64,000 bases of DNA, taken from assembly GCF_015999465.1 (NCBI RefSeq), contig NZ_CP065534.1:2728001-2792000 (forward strand), in the 5' to 3' direction. This document shows, piece by piece, positions 49,009 through 57,026 of the stretch (the first letter of the stretch is position 1; every line of letters starts with the position of its first letter). Under the pieces are notes generated by a model. That model worked only from the letters and a program-made list of their open reading frames with translations, searched no databases and was not told the origin of the DNA. Made by a program: the position numbers and the translations under genes. The DNA comes from Lonsdalea populi (GTDB lineage: Bacteria > Pseudomonadota > Gammaproteobacteria > Enterobacterales > Enterobacteriaceae).

Positions 49009-49217
49009 CTCTTCAGCCCCGCGATATAGTCCAGCAGCGCGTTCTCCTGGGCGGCGAGCCGTCGATAGGCGGCGCCGGTTTCAGTGGCGTGAGCAAGGAA
49101 ATCGCGCTGGGCGGCGGCAGGCGCCTGATCGTCGGCACGGGCACAGCGCGGCACTCCGACCCACGACGCCAACAGCAGCGCGGACAACAGCAGGCTCACA
49201 GTTTGTGGCGACAGCAT
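49005..49217 (-). CDS. Small exported protein of the phage lysis cassette
   Basis: 70 residues: signal peptide MLSPQTVSLLLSALLLASWV, cleavage likely after ARA, and a short Ala/Gln-rich periplasmic part (AAQRDFLAHATETGAAYRRL). The ATG (49215-49217) is two bases past the holin-like stop. A place just behind the holin suggests a lysis accessory or spanin-like role, but no lipobox of the usual form and no Rz coiled coil are seen. Confidence 0.55.
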   Translation of the reverse strand: MLSPQTVSLLLSALLLASWVGVPRCARADDQAPAAAQRDFLAHATETGAAYRRLAAQENALLDYIAGLKR

Positions 49218-49219
49218 GA

Positions 49220-49564
49220 TTACAACCCCGTCGCCACAGACAGACACACGGCCGCGACGAACATCGCGCGACGCAGCAGCACGGCGGCAAATACCGGCTC
49301 AGAACCGGCCCGCACCGGGTAACGCACCCGCGCCATCTGCTCCGGATCGTGCTCCAGATACTGCCCCAGCGAGGCTTTCGGGAACAGCGAACGATCCAGC
49401 CAGTAGCCCAGCACCGCCGCCAACGTAATCAGCGAGATCTTATAGATCACCACCGACAGCTGCTGCGACGACACCAGCGCAATAAGCCCCAGCAGCAACA
49501 GCGCCGTCAGTTGCCAGCCCAACAATCGTTCCAGCCGCATGATGCGGCGTTTTTTACTTTGCAT
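49220..49564 (-). CDS. Putative phage holin
   Basis: 114 residues with at least three hydrophobic segments (LTALLLLGLIALVSS; LITLAAVLGYWL; AVLLRRAMFVAAVCLSVATG), a basic N terminus MQSKKRRIMRLERLLGW, and the short central motif YWLDRSLFP seen in holin-like proteins of BcepMu-type phages. ATG 49562-49564 follows AAGGAG. First gene of the late minus-strand operon; no endolysin gene follows it. Confidence 0.65.
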   Translation of the reverse strand: MQSKKRRIMRLERLLGWQLTALLLLGLIALVSSQQLSVVIYKISLITLAAVLGYWLDRSLFPKASLGQYLEHDPEQMARVRYPVRAGSEPVFAAVLLRRAMFVAAVCLSVATGL

Positions 49565-50535
49565 AACAATCTCCTTGAGAAGTGAAATGCACACAGCATT
49601 ACGGAGACGATCGGGGGGTGATTGTAAACGGGGTTATAGCGTCCATGACCTTGCAAGCCGCGTGGCTCAAGGGGTGTCGCTCATTTTGATGACGGAAAAA
49701 GCATCAGAAATTCAAGTTCGGAGACGCGGAAAACGCGCAAGAGGCGTGAAAACCGCACCGCGCCAAAGGCGCTTAAAACCGGCCATTCTCGATAGGCAGC
49801 CCCGGCGCTCGGCCCGCGCCAAAAGGCGACACCCGCGATATCGTATCAACGCGCCCGGGCTCGCGATAACACCACGAGTCCGGTCAGTTTTCATACAACG
49901 GCCAAGACTAGACGCGCGGAAAAAATTCCGCCACTCGTTTTTGCCCGTCATTTCTGTTTTTACATCGGCGATCACGCCCCGCGACGGAGCGCCAAACGGC
50001 GGCGGCGCGCTGACATCGCTCACGGCCCCCGTAAGCCAACAGGTAAGCGCGAGCGCCAGAACGGACGCTAAGGCGGATCATACGGCGAGCGGAGAAGTAT
50101 CATGCTGATATCGCGCTTGCGCGCGGCGGCGGTATCAGATGGAGGTATCAGGTGGCGGTCCGTGCCCGAATAACAGGAGAAATGACTTCATAAGAAAAGC
50201 CTGGTTCCGCCCGGGAGGGGGCTGCCGCCGCCCACGCCCCCACGCGGAACTTTAGAGGGATATCCCAGAGAAGTAACAATCAATTTAATAAATACATCAG
50301 CCTGCGGTTATTGTTGGTAATGACTATCCAGCGTCTTTTTCGCCTTCGCTTATTTTATGGTCCGGCAGCGCCGGATTATTTTCGCTCATCGCCGGAAAGC
50401 GAATACGTGACGGCACCGTTAAATGGCTTCGGCAAAGATGATGAATGTCTGTGCTCGGCACGGAAATCAGGGATAAAACCGCTCCCACCGCGCGATAGGG
50501 TTTAAGGGGACTCCGCAAGGCGTCAGGTATTTTTC
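49565..50535. other. Long gap inside the prophage with two overlapping doubtful ORFs
   Basis: A plus-strand frame (49539-50108) and a minus-strand frame (49712-50023) face each other. Neither has a good ribosome site and both are Arg-rich, as expected of chance frames in GC-rich DNA. The plus frame ends with SQQVSASARTDAKADH, which faintly recalls Ash/Icd-like prophage proteins, but this is weak. From 50109 to 50535 no gene is visible. The late promoter for the lysis cassette should lie near 49570-49700. Confidence 0.4.
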
Positions 50536-51066
50536 TTACCTGCCTCGGCGAAACAAGATGACATCGATAGTATCGATAATAGACTGATTTTCCGTGGCTA
50601 TCTGCGACTCGATTTTACGAATCTTCTCCAGATGTTTACCCGCGAGCGTAACCAGACAGACCCAGCTGGCATAAATAATCAGTTTCTTTTCGTCTAAATC
50701 TAACAAGGTGGGTTTTTGGTGGAGTATAAGAAAAATATTCAACAATACAAAAATAAACGCCCCGGAAATCAATCCGAATAAGAGAATGCAAGGAATATTA
50801 AAATAACAGCGGCGCGAAGATTCATTAAGGTTTGATATCAGGGCTTTTTTCATATTCAGTAGTGTTCGGTCATCCATTTCATGCAACTCAGGGGGCCTCA
50901 CCGGTGCGGGATTTATATTCACGACGGACCCGACATGAATGGACCCGGGATTATCCCCTCCGACGCTTATCGTTATTTGCCGCTCCAGATTCTCTTGCGG
51001 CAGCATTTTTAAACTACCTGTGACCTGATCGACGAGCTCCTGTAATTCATTATCTCTTCTGTCCAT
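50536..51066 (-). CDS. Prophage membrane protein of unknown function, downstream of the repressor
   Basis: 176 residues. The N-terminal part is soluble and has a Gly/Asn/Val motif (ITISVGGDNPGSIHVGSV), then NINPAPVRPPE; two membrane helices follow (about 88-112, ILLFGLISGAFIFVLLNIF; about 126-145, LIIYASWVCLVTLAG) and a charged helical tail (KHLEKIRKIESQI). AAAGGA stands before the ATG, 18 bases from the repressor stop, so it is probably cotranscribed with the repressor in the lysogen. Such cargo genes often give exclusion of other phages. I know no characterised homologue; the function is not shown by the sequence. Confidence 0.65.
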   Translation of the reverse strand: MDRRDNELQELVDQVTGSLKMLPQENLERQITISVGGDNPGSIHVGSVVNINPAPVRPPELHEMDDRTLLNMKKALISNLNESSRRCYFNIPCILLFGLISGAFIFVLLNIFLILHQKPTLLDLDEKKLIIYASWVCLVTLAGKHLEKIRKIESQIATENQSIIDTIDVILFRRGR

Positions 51067-51084
51067 GATTAGTCCTTTATATTA

Positions 51085-51507
51085 TCAATGATTTATAACC
51101 AACTTCAGCACGCTATCAATCCTATCATTATCGACAGCAGGTTCTTTAATTAGGAAGTTATATATTTTTGCTGATTGTAATACGAGTTCCGCCGACGTCC
51201 AGCGTCGGCCCGCATCTTTAGCCAGCACTTCTAATTTTAGGACGATTTTTGCGAGCAGCTCCGCATCCAATGCACCGGCAGGCATGTCGGAATAGACGCC
51301 CCGCTCTCCGGTCAAAATGAATTGCACGTTGGCGCCATGCTGTGCAAAGGCCGCAAACACATCGCCGCCCGGCACCGCGATACCCCGCTCATATTTGCTC
51401 CACATTTCCCGAGATACGCCGCATCGCGCCGCGGCTTCGCCCTGTTTCAAGGCTAGCCGACTTCGCTCAGATTTCAGACGCTGAGCACAAAGAGAATCAA
51501 AGTTCAC
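51085..51507 (-). CDS. XRE-family phage repressor
   Basis: 140 residues with an N-terminal helix-turn-helix (LKQGEAAARCGVSREMWSKY) and a C-terminal oligomerisation-like part with no LexA-type peptidase. Start GTG 51505-51507 lies inside the first of two AAAGTTCACAAAA operator-like repeats, so autoregulation is likely. Divergent from the ner-like gene, as in Mu-like phages with BcepMu-type repressors. Confidence 0.8.
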   Translation of the reverse strand: MNFDSLCAQRLKSERSRLALKQGEAAARCGVSREMWSKYERGIAVPGGDVFAAFAQHGANVQFILTGERGVYSDMPAGALDAELLAKIVLKLEVLAKDAGRRWTSAELVLQSAKIYNFLIKEPAVDNDRIDSVLKLVINH

Positions 51508-51545
51508 AAAAACCCCATTGACAATGAGTACTAAAGTTCACAAAA
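51499..51545. promoter_or_regulatory. Paired repressor operators in the prophage control region
   Basis: AAAGTTCACAAAA occurs at 51499-51511 and again at 51533-51545, the same orientation, 34 bases apart (about three helical turns). A weaker echo, TTGAACAAAT, follows near 51550. They cover the repressor start and the early promoter -10. Confidence 0.7.
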
Positions 51546-51546
51546 T
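51518..51546 (+). promoter_or_regulatory. Early promoter of the prophage
   Basis: TTGACA (51518-51523), 17-base spacer, CAAAAT (51541-51546). The -10 is inside the second operator repeat, as expected of a repressor-blocked early promoter, 47 bases before the ner-like start. Confidence 0.6.
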
Positions 51547-51592
51547 CTATTGAACAAATAAATACTTTCTTCGTAGAAAAGGAGCCATCTCG

Positions 51593-51781
51593 ATGAAAAC
51601 CCCCGAGCAGGTCAAGCAGCTGTTCCGGCAAAACGGTTGGACATTCAACCGCTGGGCCAAGGAAAACGGCTACCGCCCCTCAGACGTCTACCGCGTACTG
51701 AACGGACTCACGAAGGCGAAATACGGAAAAGGCCATGAAATTGCTGTGAAACTCGGCCTGAAAACGCCTCAACCCGCTTGA
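51593..51781 (+). CDS. Ner/Cro-like DNA-binding protein
   Basis: 62 residues, almost wholly a helix-turn-helix: LFRQNGWTFNRWAKENG then RPSDVYRVLNGLTKAKYGKG. AAAGGAG precedes the ATG. First gene of the early operon, divergent from the repressor; this place and size match the small early regulators of Mu-like phages that switch off the repressor and later the early promoter. Confidence 0.75.
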   Translation: MKTPEQVKQLFRQNGWTFNRWAKENGYRPSDVYRVLNGLTKAKYGKGHEIAVKLGLKTPQPA

Positions 51782-51835
51782 TGGTTATTAACCTGCGTAA
51801 CAGATTATCACATATTAAAAAAAGGAGAATGTGGC

Positions 51836-52140
51836 ATGAGCAAGGCAAACGTATCCAGCGCAGGCGTCCGTATTCTGCGCGTTCTCAAAGCATTGCGCGG
51901 CCACACGCTCGGCGGCGTTTCGAACGGTGAACTGGCTGCCGCGCGGGAAGAGTCGCCCGCCAACATCCACCGCGCGCTGCACTCGCTGATGGAAGAAGGG
52001 CTGGCGCAGCGCCTCGACAACGGCCGTTTCGCGCTAAGCATGCAGACCCTGCAAATCGCCCGCGCCCACCCAACGAGGTCGCCCGCGCCCAAGACCGTAT
52101 CGACGAAATGAACCAGCGATTGCTGGCCGGCAGCCGGTAG
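51836..52140 (+). pseudogene. IclR-type winged-helix early phage protein, frameshifted near its end
   Basis: The first 75 residues are an IclR-like winged helix (RILRVLKALRGHTLGGVSNG, IHRALHSLMEEGLAQRL). After IARAHP the annotated frame runs into TRSPAPKTVSTK and stops at 52111. In the +1 frame the same DNA reads NEVARAQDRIDEMNQRLLAG and stops at 52140, which is the tail known from related phage proteins. A one-base deletion near 52068-52072 best explains this. The DNA-binding part is intact, so the product may still work. AAAGGAG precedes ATG 51836. Confidence 0.65.
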
Positions 52141-52157
52141 TAGAAGGACCTACACAC

Positions 52158-53063
52158 ATGGCAAGAATAAAAACTTTACCGCTTGAATTAGTTGCGGATG
52201 CCGCATTGGCCCGCGATCTGGACGAAAGCCTCAACACGCTGTCGCAGCACCAGACGCGCATCATGCAGCAATACGGCGAAGGGCTGCCCTACGAGCGCGA
52301 GCGCATCGTTCATGAAGCCCGTTTTTACATGGCGCAGAGCACGGAAGCAAGGCTGGAAGCCGGCAAATGTCTGGTGATCCTCAAGGAAAATGAGCCGCAC
52401 GGCATTTTCACGGCCATCGTCGAAAACGAGCTGGGGCTGGCATCGCAGGTGGCCCGCCGCATGATGCAGGCCAGCGTCAAGTTTCTGAGCGACGGCGCGC
52501 AGCCAAAGCGCTCATCGCTGCGCGTTCTGGGCAAAACCAAGCTGTATGAACTGATGGTGCTGGACGGCGACGAGCACTACTGGCAGGTCGAAGAGGTCGA
52601 GAAGGACGCCTACGGCTTCGCCGCCTCCGCGCCCGTCATTGGCGAACGGTTCCGCGCACAGGCCGCCACGCCCGCGCAGACGGCCAAAGCCGAGCTGGAG
52701 CGGCGCATCACCGGGACGGACAGCGCGACGGACGCCGCCGACGCCCGCCGGGCCAACACGCTGCCGTTCGGCGGCTGGCTCAACCCGTACAAGTCTATCG
52801 ACGACGCCGAACTGCCGAGCTATCTGCCCCGGCGCGGCCAGCCCTCTCCGGTCCGTGCGCCGCAGGTGGAGCCGCGCCCGCTGAGCCACGTCGAGGCCGT
52901 CCGCCTGCTGCGCGAGCGCTTCCTGGTCCATCAGCAAAGCTGGACCTCCGCGCACTATCGCCAACTGGCCGACCGCTATCCCGACGGCGTACCCATTGAG
53001 GCGCTGGAGACGCTGGCGGGCGAATTGCCGCCGCCGTCCGCCCGCATCGTCAGCGGGCCTTGA
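52158..53063 (+). CDS. Chimera: DUF3102 phage protein fused to the C-terminal tail of a Mu-type transposase
   Basis: 301 residues. About 1-135 are DUF3102: GEGLPYERERIVHEARFYMA, LEAGKCLVILKENEPHG, ASQVARRMMQASVKFLS. From about 140 on it changes to the end of a BcepMu-type transposase: AELERRITGTDSATDAADAR, LPFGGWLNPYKSIDDAELPS, YLPRRG, LSHVEAVRLLRERF, LADRYPDGVPIEALE. In related phages the transposase gene follows the DUF3102 gene; here the DDE catalytic core between them is lacking. An in-frame deletion is the simplest cause. The join is inferred from recalled family patterns. AGAAGGA precedes the ATG. Confidence 0.6.
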   Translation: MARIKTLPLELVADAALARDLDESLNTLSQHQTRIMQQYGEGLPYERERIVHEARFYMAQSTEARLEAGKCLVILKENEPHGIFTAIVENELGLASQVARRMMQASVKFLSDGAQPKRSSLRVLGKTKLYELMVLDGDEHYWQVEEVEKDAYGFAASAPVIGERFRAQAATPAQTAKAELERRITGTDSATDAADARRANTLPFGGWLNPYKSIDDAELPSYLPRRGQPSPVRAPQVEPRPLSHVEAVRLLRERFLVHQQSWTSAHYRQLADRYPDGVPIEALETLAGELPPPSARIVSGP

Positions 53064-53268
53064 CCCCCGGCGCGACCGCGCCGCAACCTGACCGGGCCGA
53101 CTCGCTAAGCGGCCTTTCCCGCCGACCCAGAGCGACGCACCTCGCGCCGCCCAGGGGACGCTCAACCTTTTTTCGGCGTGACGGCACGCCGCAGAGACCA
53201 TGCGAGAGCGCAAGACGCCCCGACGGCACGCCGTCAGGAAACGATCGCCACGCGTGATGGAGGCAAGG

Positions 53269-54162
53269 ATGTTATTGAGAAAACAGGTGTTGCACCCCGA
53301 AACCCGCAAAGCGTTCGGCCTGTTTCGCGACCCGTTCGCGGAGGACGCGCTGCAAGGCCCCGGGGACGTGTTCGTCACGCCCGACACTCGTTATGTGCGG
53401 GAAGCGCTGCATCAGACCGTGTGCTACGGCGGCTTCATGGCGGTGATCGGCAAATCCGGCGCGGGCAAGTCCACGCTGCGCCGCGACCTGATCGACCGGT
53501 CGGCGCGCTCGCGCGCCCCGGTGGTCGTCATCGAACCCTGCACGCTGGCGATGGAAGACAACAACGTCAAAGGCAAAACGCTGAAGGCGGCGAGCATCGT
53601 TGAAGCGGCGATCGGCACGCTCGCGCCGCTCGAACCGGTCAAACGTACGCAGGACGCCTGCTTCCGCCAGATGCACCGGGTGCTGCGCGACAGCAGCCGC
53701 AGCGGCTACAGCCATGTGCCGATCATCGAAGAAGCGCACAGCCTGCCGATCCCCACGCTCAAGCATCTCAAGCGCTTCTTCGAGCTGGAGAGCGACTTCA
53801 AAAAACTACTGTCCATCGCGCTGATCGGCCAGCCGGAGCTGGGGTCGAAGCTCAGCGAACGCAATCCCGAGGTGCGCGAAGTAGTGCAGCGCTGCGAAGT
53901 GGTCGAACTGCGGCCGCTGGACGGAACGCTGGCGGACTTTCTTAGCTTCAAACTGGGCCGAGTCGGCAAAACGCTCGGCGACATTCTCGACGACGGCGTG
54001 CTGGACGCCCTCCGCGCCCGTCTCCGCTTTCATGCGGGCGGCCGCCATACGGTCAGCCTGCTTTACCCCCTTGCTATCGGCAACCTAATGATCGCCGCCA
54101 TGAATCTGGCGGCCAGTATCGGCATCCCCCTCATCAATTCAGACGTTATTAAAGGACTCTAA
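53269..54162 (+). CDS. ExeA/MuB-like AAA ATPase, transposition target protein
   Basis: 297 residues. In Mu-like phages this ATPase binds target DNA and directs the transposase. KAFGLFRDPFAED at the N terminus is the ExeA-type opening; Walker A is GKSGAGKST; Walker B is VPIIEEAHSLP with Glu in place of the usual Asp; sensor-like ALIGQPEL follows. The start ATG 53269 has GGAGG 6 bases upstream; a longer frame to 53200 is less likely. It seems intact although its transposase partner is deleted. The 205-base gap before it holds GACGGCACGCCGTC and similar inverted repeats only. Confidence 0.8.
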   Translation: MLLRKQVLHPETRKAFGLFRDPFAEDALQGPGDVFVTPDTRYVREALHQTVCYGGFMAVIGKSGAGKSTLRRDLIDRSARSRAPVVVIEPCTLAMEDNNVKGKTLKAASIVEAAIGTLAPLEPVKRTQDACFRQMHRVLRDSSRSGYSHVPIIEEAHSLPIPTLKHLKRFFELESDFKKLLSIALIGQPELGSKLSERNPEVREVVQRCEVVELRPLDGTLADFLSFKLGRVGKTLGDILDDGVLDALRARLRFHAGGRHTVSLLYPLAIGNLMIAAMNLAASIGIPLINSDVIKGL

Positions 54163-54164
54163 TC

Positions 54165-54452
54165 ATGGCCAAAATCATCATCAACATTACGCACAAAAAA
54201 GAAAAAGCGGCGCGCGGACTGAGCGCGGTGGATCTGTCTTGCGCCGTTACGGCGGAGCTGGAAGAGCACGAAGAGCAGATGACGCTGTTGATGACTCAAC
54301 TGCTCGGCGCCGGGCTGCCGGACCTGATCGAGTCCGCCAACGACCAGTTGGTCATGCTGCTGGAAGACCAGGGGGTGCGGGTGGCGGAGGCGACCGTCAC
54401 GCCGCTGGGTGCCGACGCCACGGCGTCGGACGACGCGGAAGAAACCCGCTAA
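54165..54452 (+). CDS. Small acidic early phage protein, unknown function
   Basis: 95 residues, MAKIIINITHKKEKAARGLS, with a helical middle (ELEEHEEQMTLLMTQLLGAG) and an acidic tail (DATASDDAEETR). It follows the AAA ATPase by two bases with AAAGGA before the ATG, so it is translated from the same message. Similar small proteins occur at this place in BcepMu-type phages; no function is known to me. Confidence 0.65.
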   Translation: MAKIIINITHKKEKAARGLSAVDLSCAVTAELEEHEEQMTLLMTQLLGAGLPDLIESANDQLVMLLEDQGVRVAEATVTPLGADATASDDAEETR

Positions 54453-54551
54453 TAAGTGACTGACCGGCGTCCGCGCCGGTCGCCCTCGCTCCGTTAACGA
54501 GGAAATTGTAGTGAAATCCATTATTTTTGACATTAAGGAAAGGAATACATC

Positions 54552-54944
54552 ATGACAAACAGCAACAGTTTTCGCAGTAAAGGCCCGGAGCTGCTGGTCG
54601 AGCTGGCTCAGCACACCGCCAACATTCTCCACGAGGCCGTGGACATCGACACCCGCACCGCCGACCAGATAGGCGAAGCCGTCGCCAGCCACATGATGCA
54701 GGTGTGGGGCGGACAAAACGTCTACTTCCCGATGGGGATGGCCTGGCGAGTCAGCCAGCGCGACCAGGAGATTTTCAGCAACTTCAACGGCAAGAACCAC
54801 CATGAGCTGGCCCGCAAATACGGCGTTTCGCTGCAGTGGATCTACAGCGTCGTCAAACGCGTTCGCAAGGAGGAACAGGCTCGCATTCAAGGCTCGCCGT
54901 TTAAGGGCGACGGCGCCGACGACAGCGTTCCCGACGACGACTGA
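54552..54944 (+). CDS. Mor-family transcription activator of late phage genes
   Basis: 130 residues. The C-terminal half holds the Mor/C signature: GGQNVYFPMGMAWRVSQRD, then FNGKNHHELARKYGVSLQWI, IYSVVKRVRKEEQ, a helix-turn-helix. The N-terminal half is the dimerisation part. AAGGAAAGGA precedes the ATG. In Mu, Mor activates the middle promoter; here its targets are largely deleted. The tail after residue 115 is acidic. Confidence 0.8.
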   Translation: MTNSNSFRSKGPELLVELAQHTANILHEAVDIDTRTADQIGEAVASHMMQVWGGQNVYFPMGMAWRVSQRDQEIFSNFNGKNHHELARKYGVSLQWIYSVVKRVRKEEQARIQGSPFKGDGADDSVPDDD

Positions 54945-56033
54945 TCGCCCCGCCCGGATCGCGCTCCCCGCCGGTCCGGGCGGGGTTTGCCCCGAGCCCC
55001 CTCTTCTGAAACGCCACAAAATGCCTGAGGTGGAAACACCACTGATTGATGGGCTTACCTGCGGCGGATTCCCAATAGGCCTTAGCGCCCCGGCGATATA
55101 GGGATAACACACGGCGAAAAACGCAGATTCACCCACGCTGAGGCGCTGAAACAGCGCTAAAAATAACGGCGATTCCTGCTTTCTCACTGACCGTTCGCTA
55201 CAGCGGATGAGCAGCTGGACGGTGAACTGAACGGTCCTCTGACCTGTTGCCATTTATCGCCAGTCCCAATTTTGCGGATAATACGGCATTTCTCTTCGCA
55301 GATATTCGCTGAATAACGGTCACCAACTTCGCTCACCTGTCTTTTATGGCTATCGTCTATTTTCATTAGGCCCGCGCCGGTACTAAGCGAATAAAAAATA
55401 AAAATACTGATAAGACCAGTTTCCCCGGCGACGCTGAATAATAATTCCACCAAAAAATAATGGACGCAAAAAAAAATCTGACAACGCGCTTTTATCAAAA
55501 AAAAGACAAAATCCTAACGAAATAGCCGGCAAATAAAAGGGGAAATAGATTCGTTATTATCCCGAACTTATCGGCATTATTAACCAGCGATCAAGAGTAA
55601 TATAAAAATTCGATTTCTCTTTTCTGGCATATGATTATTCAGATTCATTTATTTTTTCATATAGTAAAAAAGTTTCATTCATCCGAGTTTCCCATTCCCG
55701 CCTTCGCATCCACCACGCTTATTATCTCTCTTGTTGACTGGGGATTATATTGAGGGGGAGAGGAGGATATGCCCTTAAATATCACACACAAATCAAAAGC
55801 AGAATTGAACAGAAAACAGGCATTGCTATGAAATTATTTTTCGACGCTCATTAAAGGAAAAAGATCCTCAGCGCAAAAAGTCAGCGATGAAAAATCAGTG
55901 GAGTGATAAGCGAGTTTGACAGACAGGACAATTAAATAGCGTGATAATAATAACAAGGATCATCACCACACTATTGAGACCACGGAGATAACATGACCCG
56001 GTTTTTTACAAAGATAGGGCCATTCGACGAAAT
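54945..56033. other. Gene-poor segment between prophage and cysA
   Basis: About 1.1 kb; GC falls sharply after about 55370 (long A- and T-rich tracts to 55900). The phage end must lie here, probably between 54960 and 55200, but no end repeat could be set. One doubtful minus-strand frame (55184-55498) is listed separately. No terminator behind cysA is obvious. Confidence 0.45.
55184..55498 (-). CDS. Doubtful small membrane or exported protein
   Basis: Up to 104 residues if read from TTG 55498. The N half is hydrophobic (FLVELLFSVAG, LISIFIFYSLSTGAG), the C half hydrophilic with two Cys (YSANICEEKCRIIRK). There is no ribosome site before the TTG or the internal GTG/ATG codons, and no family I recognise. 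It crosses from the phage flank into the A/T-rich region, so it could be a chance frame. Confidence 0.25.
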   Translation of the reverse strand: MIKARCQIFFCVHYFLVELLFSVAGETGLISIFIFYSLSTGAGLMKIDDSHKRQVSEVGDRYSANICEEKCRIIRKIGTGDKWQQVRGPFSSPSSCSSAVANGQ

Positions 56034-57026
56034 TTAAATTTCCCAGTCGTGATTGTAGGTTTTAGGTTTGAATTGAATGATGTCGCCTCGATGTAGTCCG
56101 GCCAACGTGGCGTCATCGTGAGCGACTTCCGCTTCAATCAGCTCAGGATTCCCCTCAATCTGCAACGTTAAGCGCGTTAACGCTCCCAACGGACGAATAT
56201 CCTTGACGGCAACCGGTTGGTAGTCCGGCTGTGGCTCTTTCGATAACACCACTTCATGCGGGCGGAACAAGATGGATTTGTCGGATTCAGACAACGTAAG
56301 TCGGTTGCTGTCACCGAGGAAATGGTACACAAACTCGCTGGCCGGATGGTTATAAACCTCATGCGGCGTCCCGATCTGCTCAATCACGCCTTTATTCATC
56401 AACACAATCCGATCGGCCACTTCCATCGCCTCTTCCTGATCGTGAGTCACGAACACCGACGTCAGATTAATGTTTTCGTGCAGACGAGACAGCCAGCGCC
56501 GCAGCTCTTTACGCACTTTCGCGTCCAGCGCACCGAAAGGTTCATCCAGCAGCAGAATTCGCGGCTCGACGATCAGCGCTCGGGCGAGTGCAATACGCTG
56601 GCGCTGACCACCGGAAAGCTGCTCAGGATAACGATCCGCCAACCAGTCCAGTTGGACCATGTTCAGCAATTCATGCACTTTGGCTTCGATTTCACGTTTA
56701 GACGGACGTATCGGTTTCGGCTTCATCCTCAGGCCGAAGGCGACGTTATCGAAGACCGTCATGTGGCGGAATAAAGCGTAGTGCTGGAACACGAAGCCCA
56801 CATTGCGATCGCGGACGTCGTGTACCGAAACGTCTTCGCCGTGAAACACGATATTGCCGCTGTCCGGTTGCTCCAGCCCGGCGATAATACGCAGCAGAGT
56901 CGTCTTGCCACAGCCGGACGGCCCCAACAACGCTACCAGTTCGCCGCTTTGAATAGACAGATTGATGGTATTCAGCGCCTGAAACTGACCAAATTGCTTG
57001 CTAACGTTATGGACCTCAATGCTCAT
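56034..57026 (-). CDS. cysA: Sulfate/thiosulfate import ATPase
   Basis: ATPase of the sulfate ABC importer. 330 residues: Walker [13 protein letters not shown] loop [14 protein letters not shown], signature LSGGQRQR, Walker [18 protein letters not shown] loop [13 protein letters not shown], and a C-terminal TOBE-like regulatory part ([20 protein letters not shown]). About 35 residues shorter than E. coli CysA at the C terminus, within family range. It overlaps the cysW stop by 11 bases. Confidence 0.95.
   Translation of the reverse strand: MSIEVHNVSKQFGQFQALNTINLSIQSGELVALLGPSGCGKTTLLRIIAGLEQPDSGNIVFHGEDVSVHDVRDRNVGFVFQHYALFRHMTVFDNVAFGLRMKPKPIRPSKREIEAKVHELLNMVQLDWLADRYPEQLSGGQRQRIALARALIVEPRILLLDEPFGALDAKVRKELRRWLSRLHENINLTSVFVTHDQEEAMEVADRIVLMNKGVIEQIGTPHEVYNHPASEFVYHFLGDSNRLTLSESDKSILFRPHEVVLSKEPQPDYQPVAVKDIRPLGALTRLTLQIEGNPELIEAEVAHDDATLAGLHRGDIIQFKPKTYNHDWEI

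Larger units (their letters stand above)
48360..54960. mobile_element. Defective Mu-like (BcepMu-type) prophage remnant
   Basis: The gene set is typical of Mu-like transposable phages: an XRE repressor divergent from a ner-like gene, an IclR-type wHTH protein, DUF3102, an ExeA/MuB-like AAA ATPase, a Mor-family activator, and, on the opposite strand, a holin-like protein, a small exported protein and two small late proteins. Opposed early and late operons around the repressor are the BcepMu layout. The transposase is represented only by a C-terminal tail fused to DUF3102, and endolysin, terminase, portal, head, tail and tail-fibre genes are absent. The exact ends are not defined; no terminal repeats were found by eye. 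Confidence 0.85.

Noticed and set aside
49539..50108. Arg-rich frame in the prophage, possibly Ash/Icd-like
   Set aside because: Only a faint C-terminal resemblance, start inside the holin gene, and an equally long opposite frame; not called as a gene.
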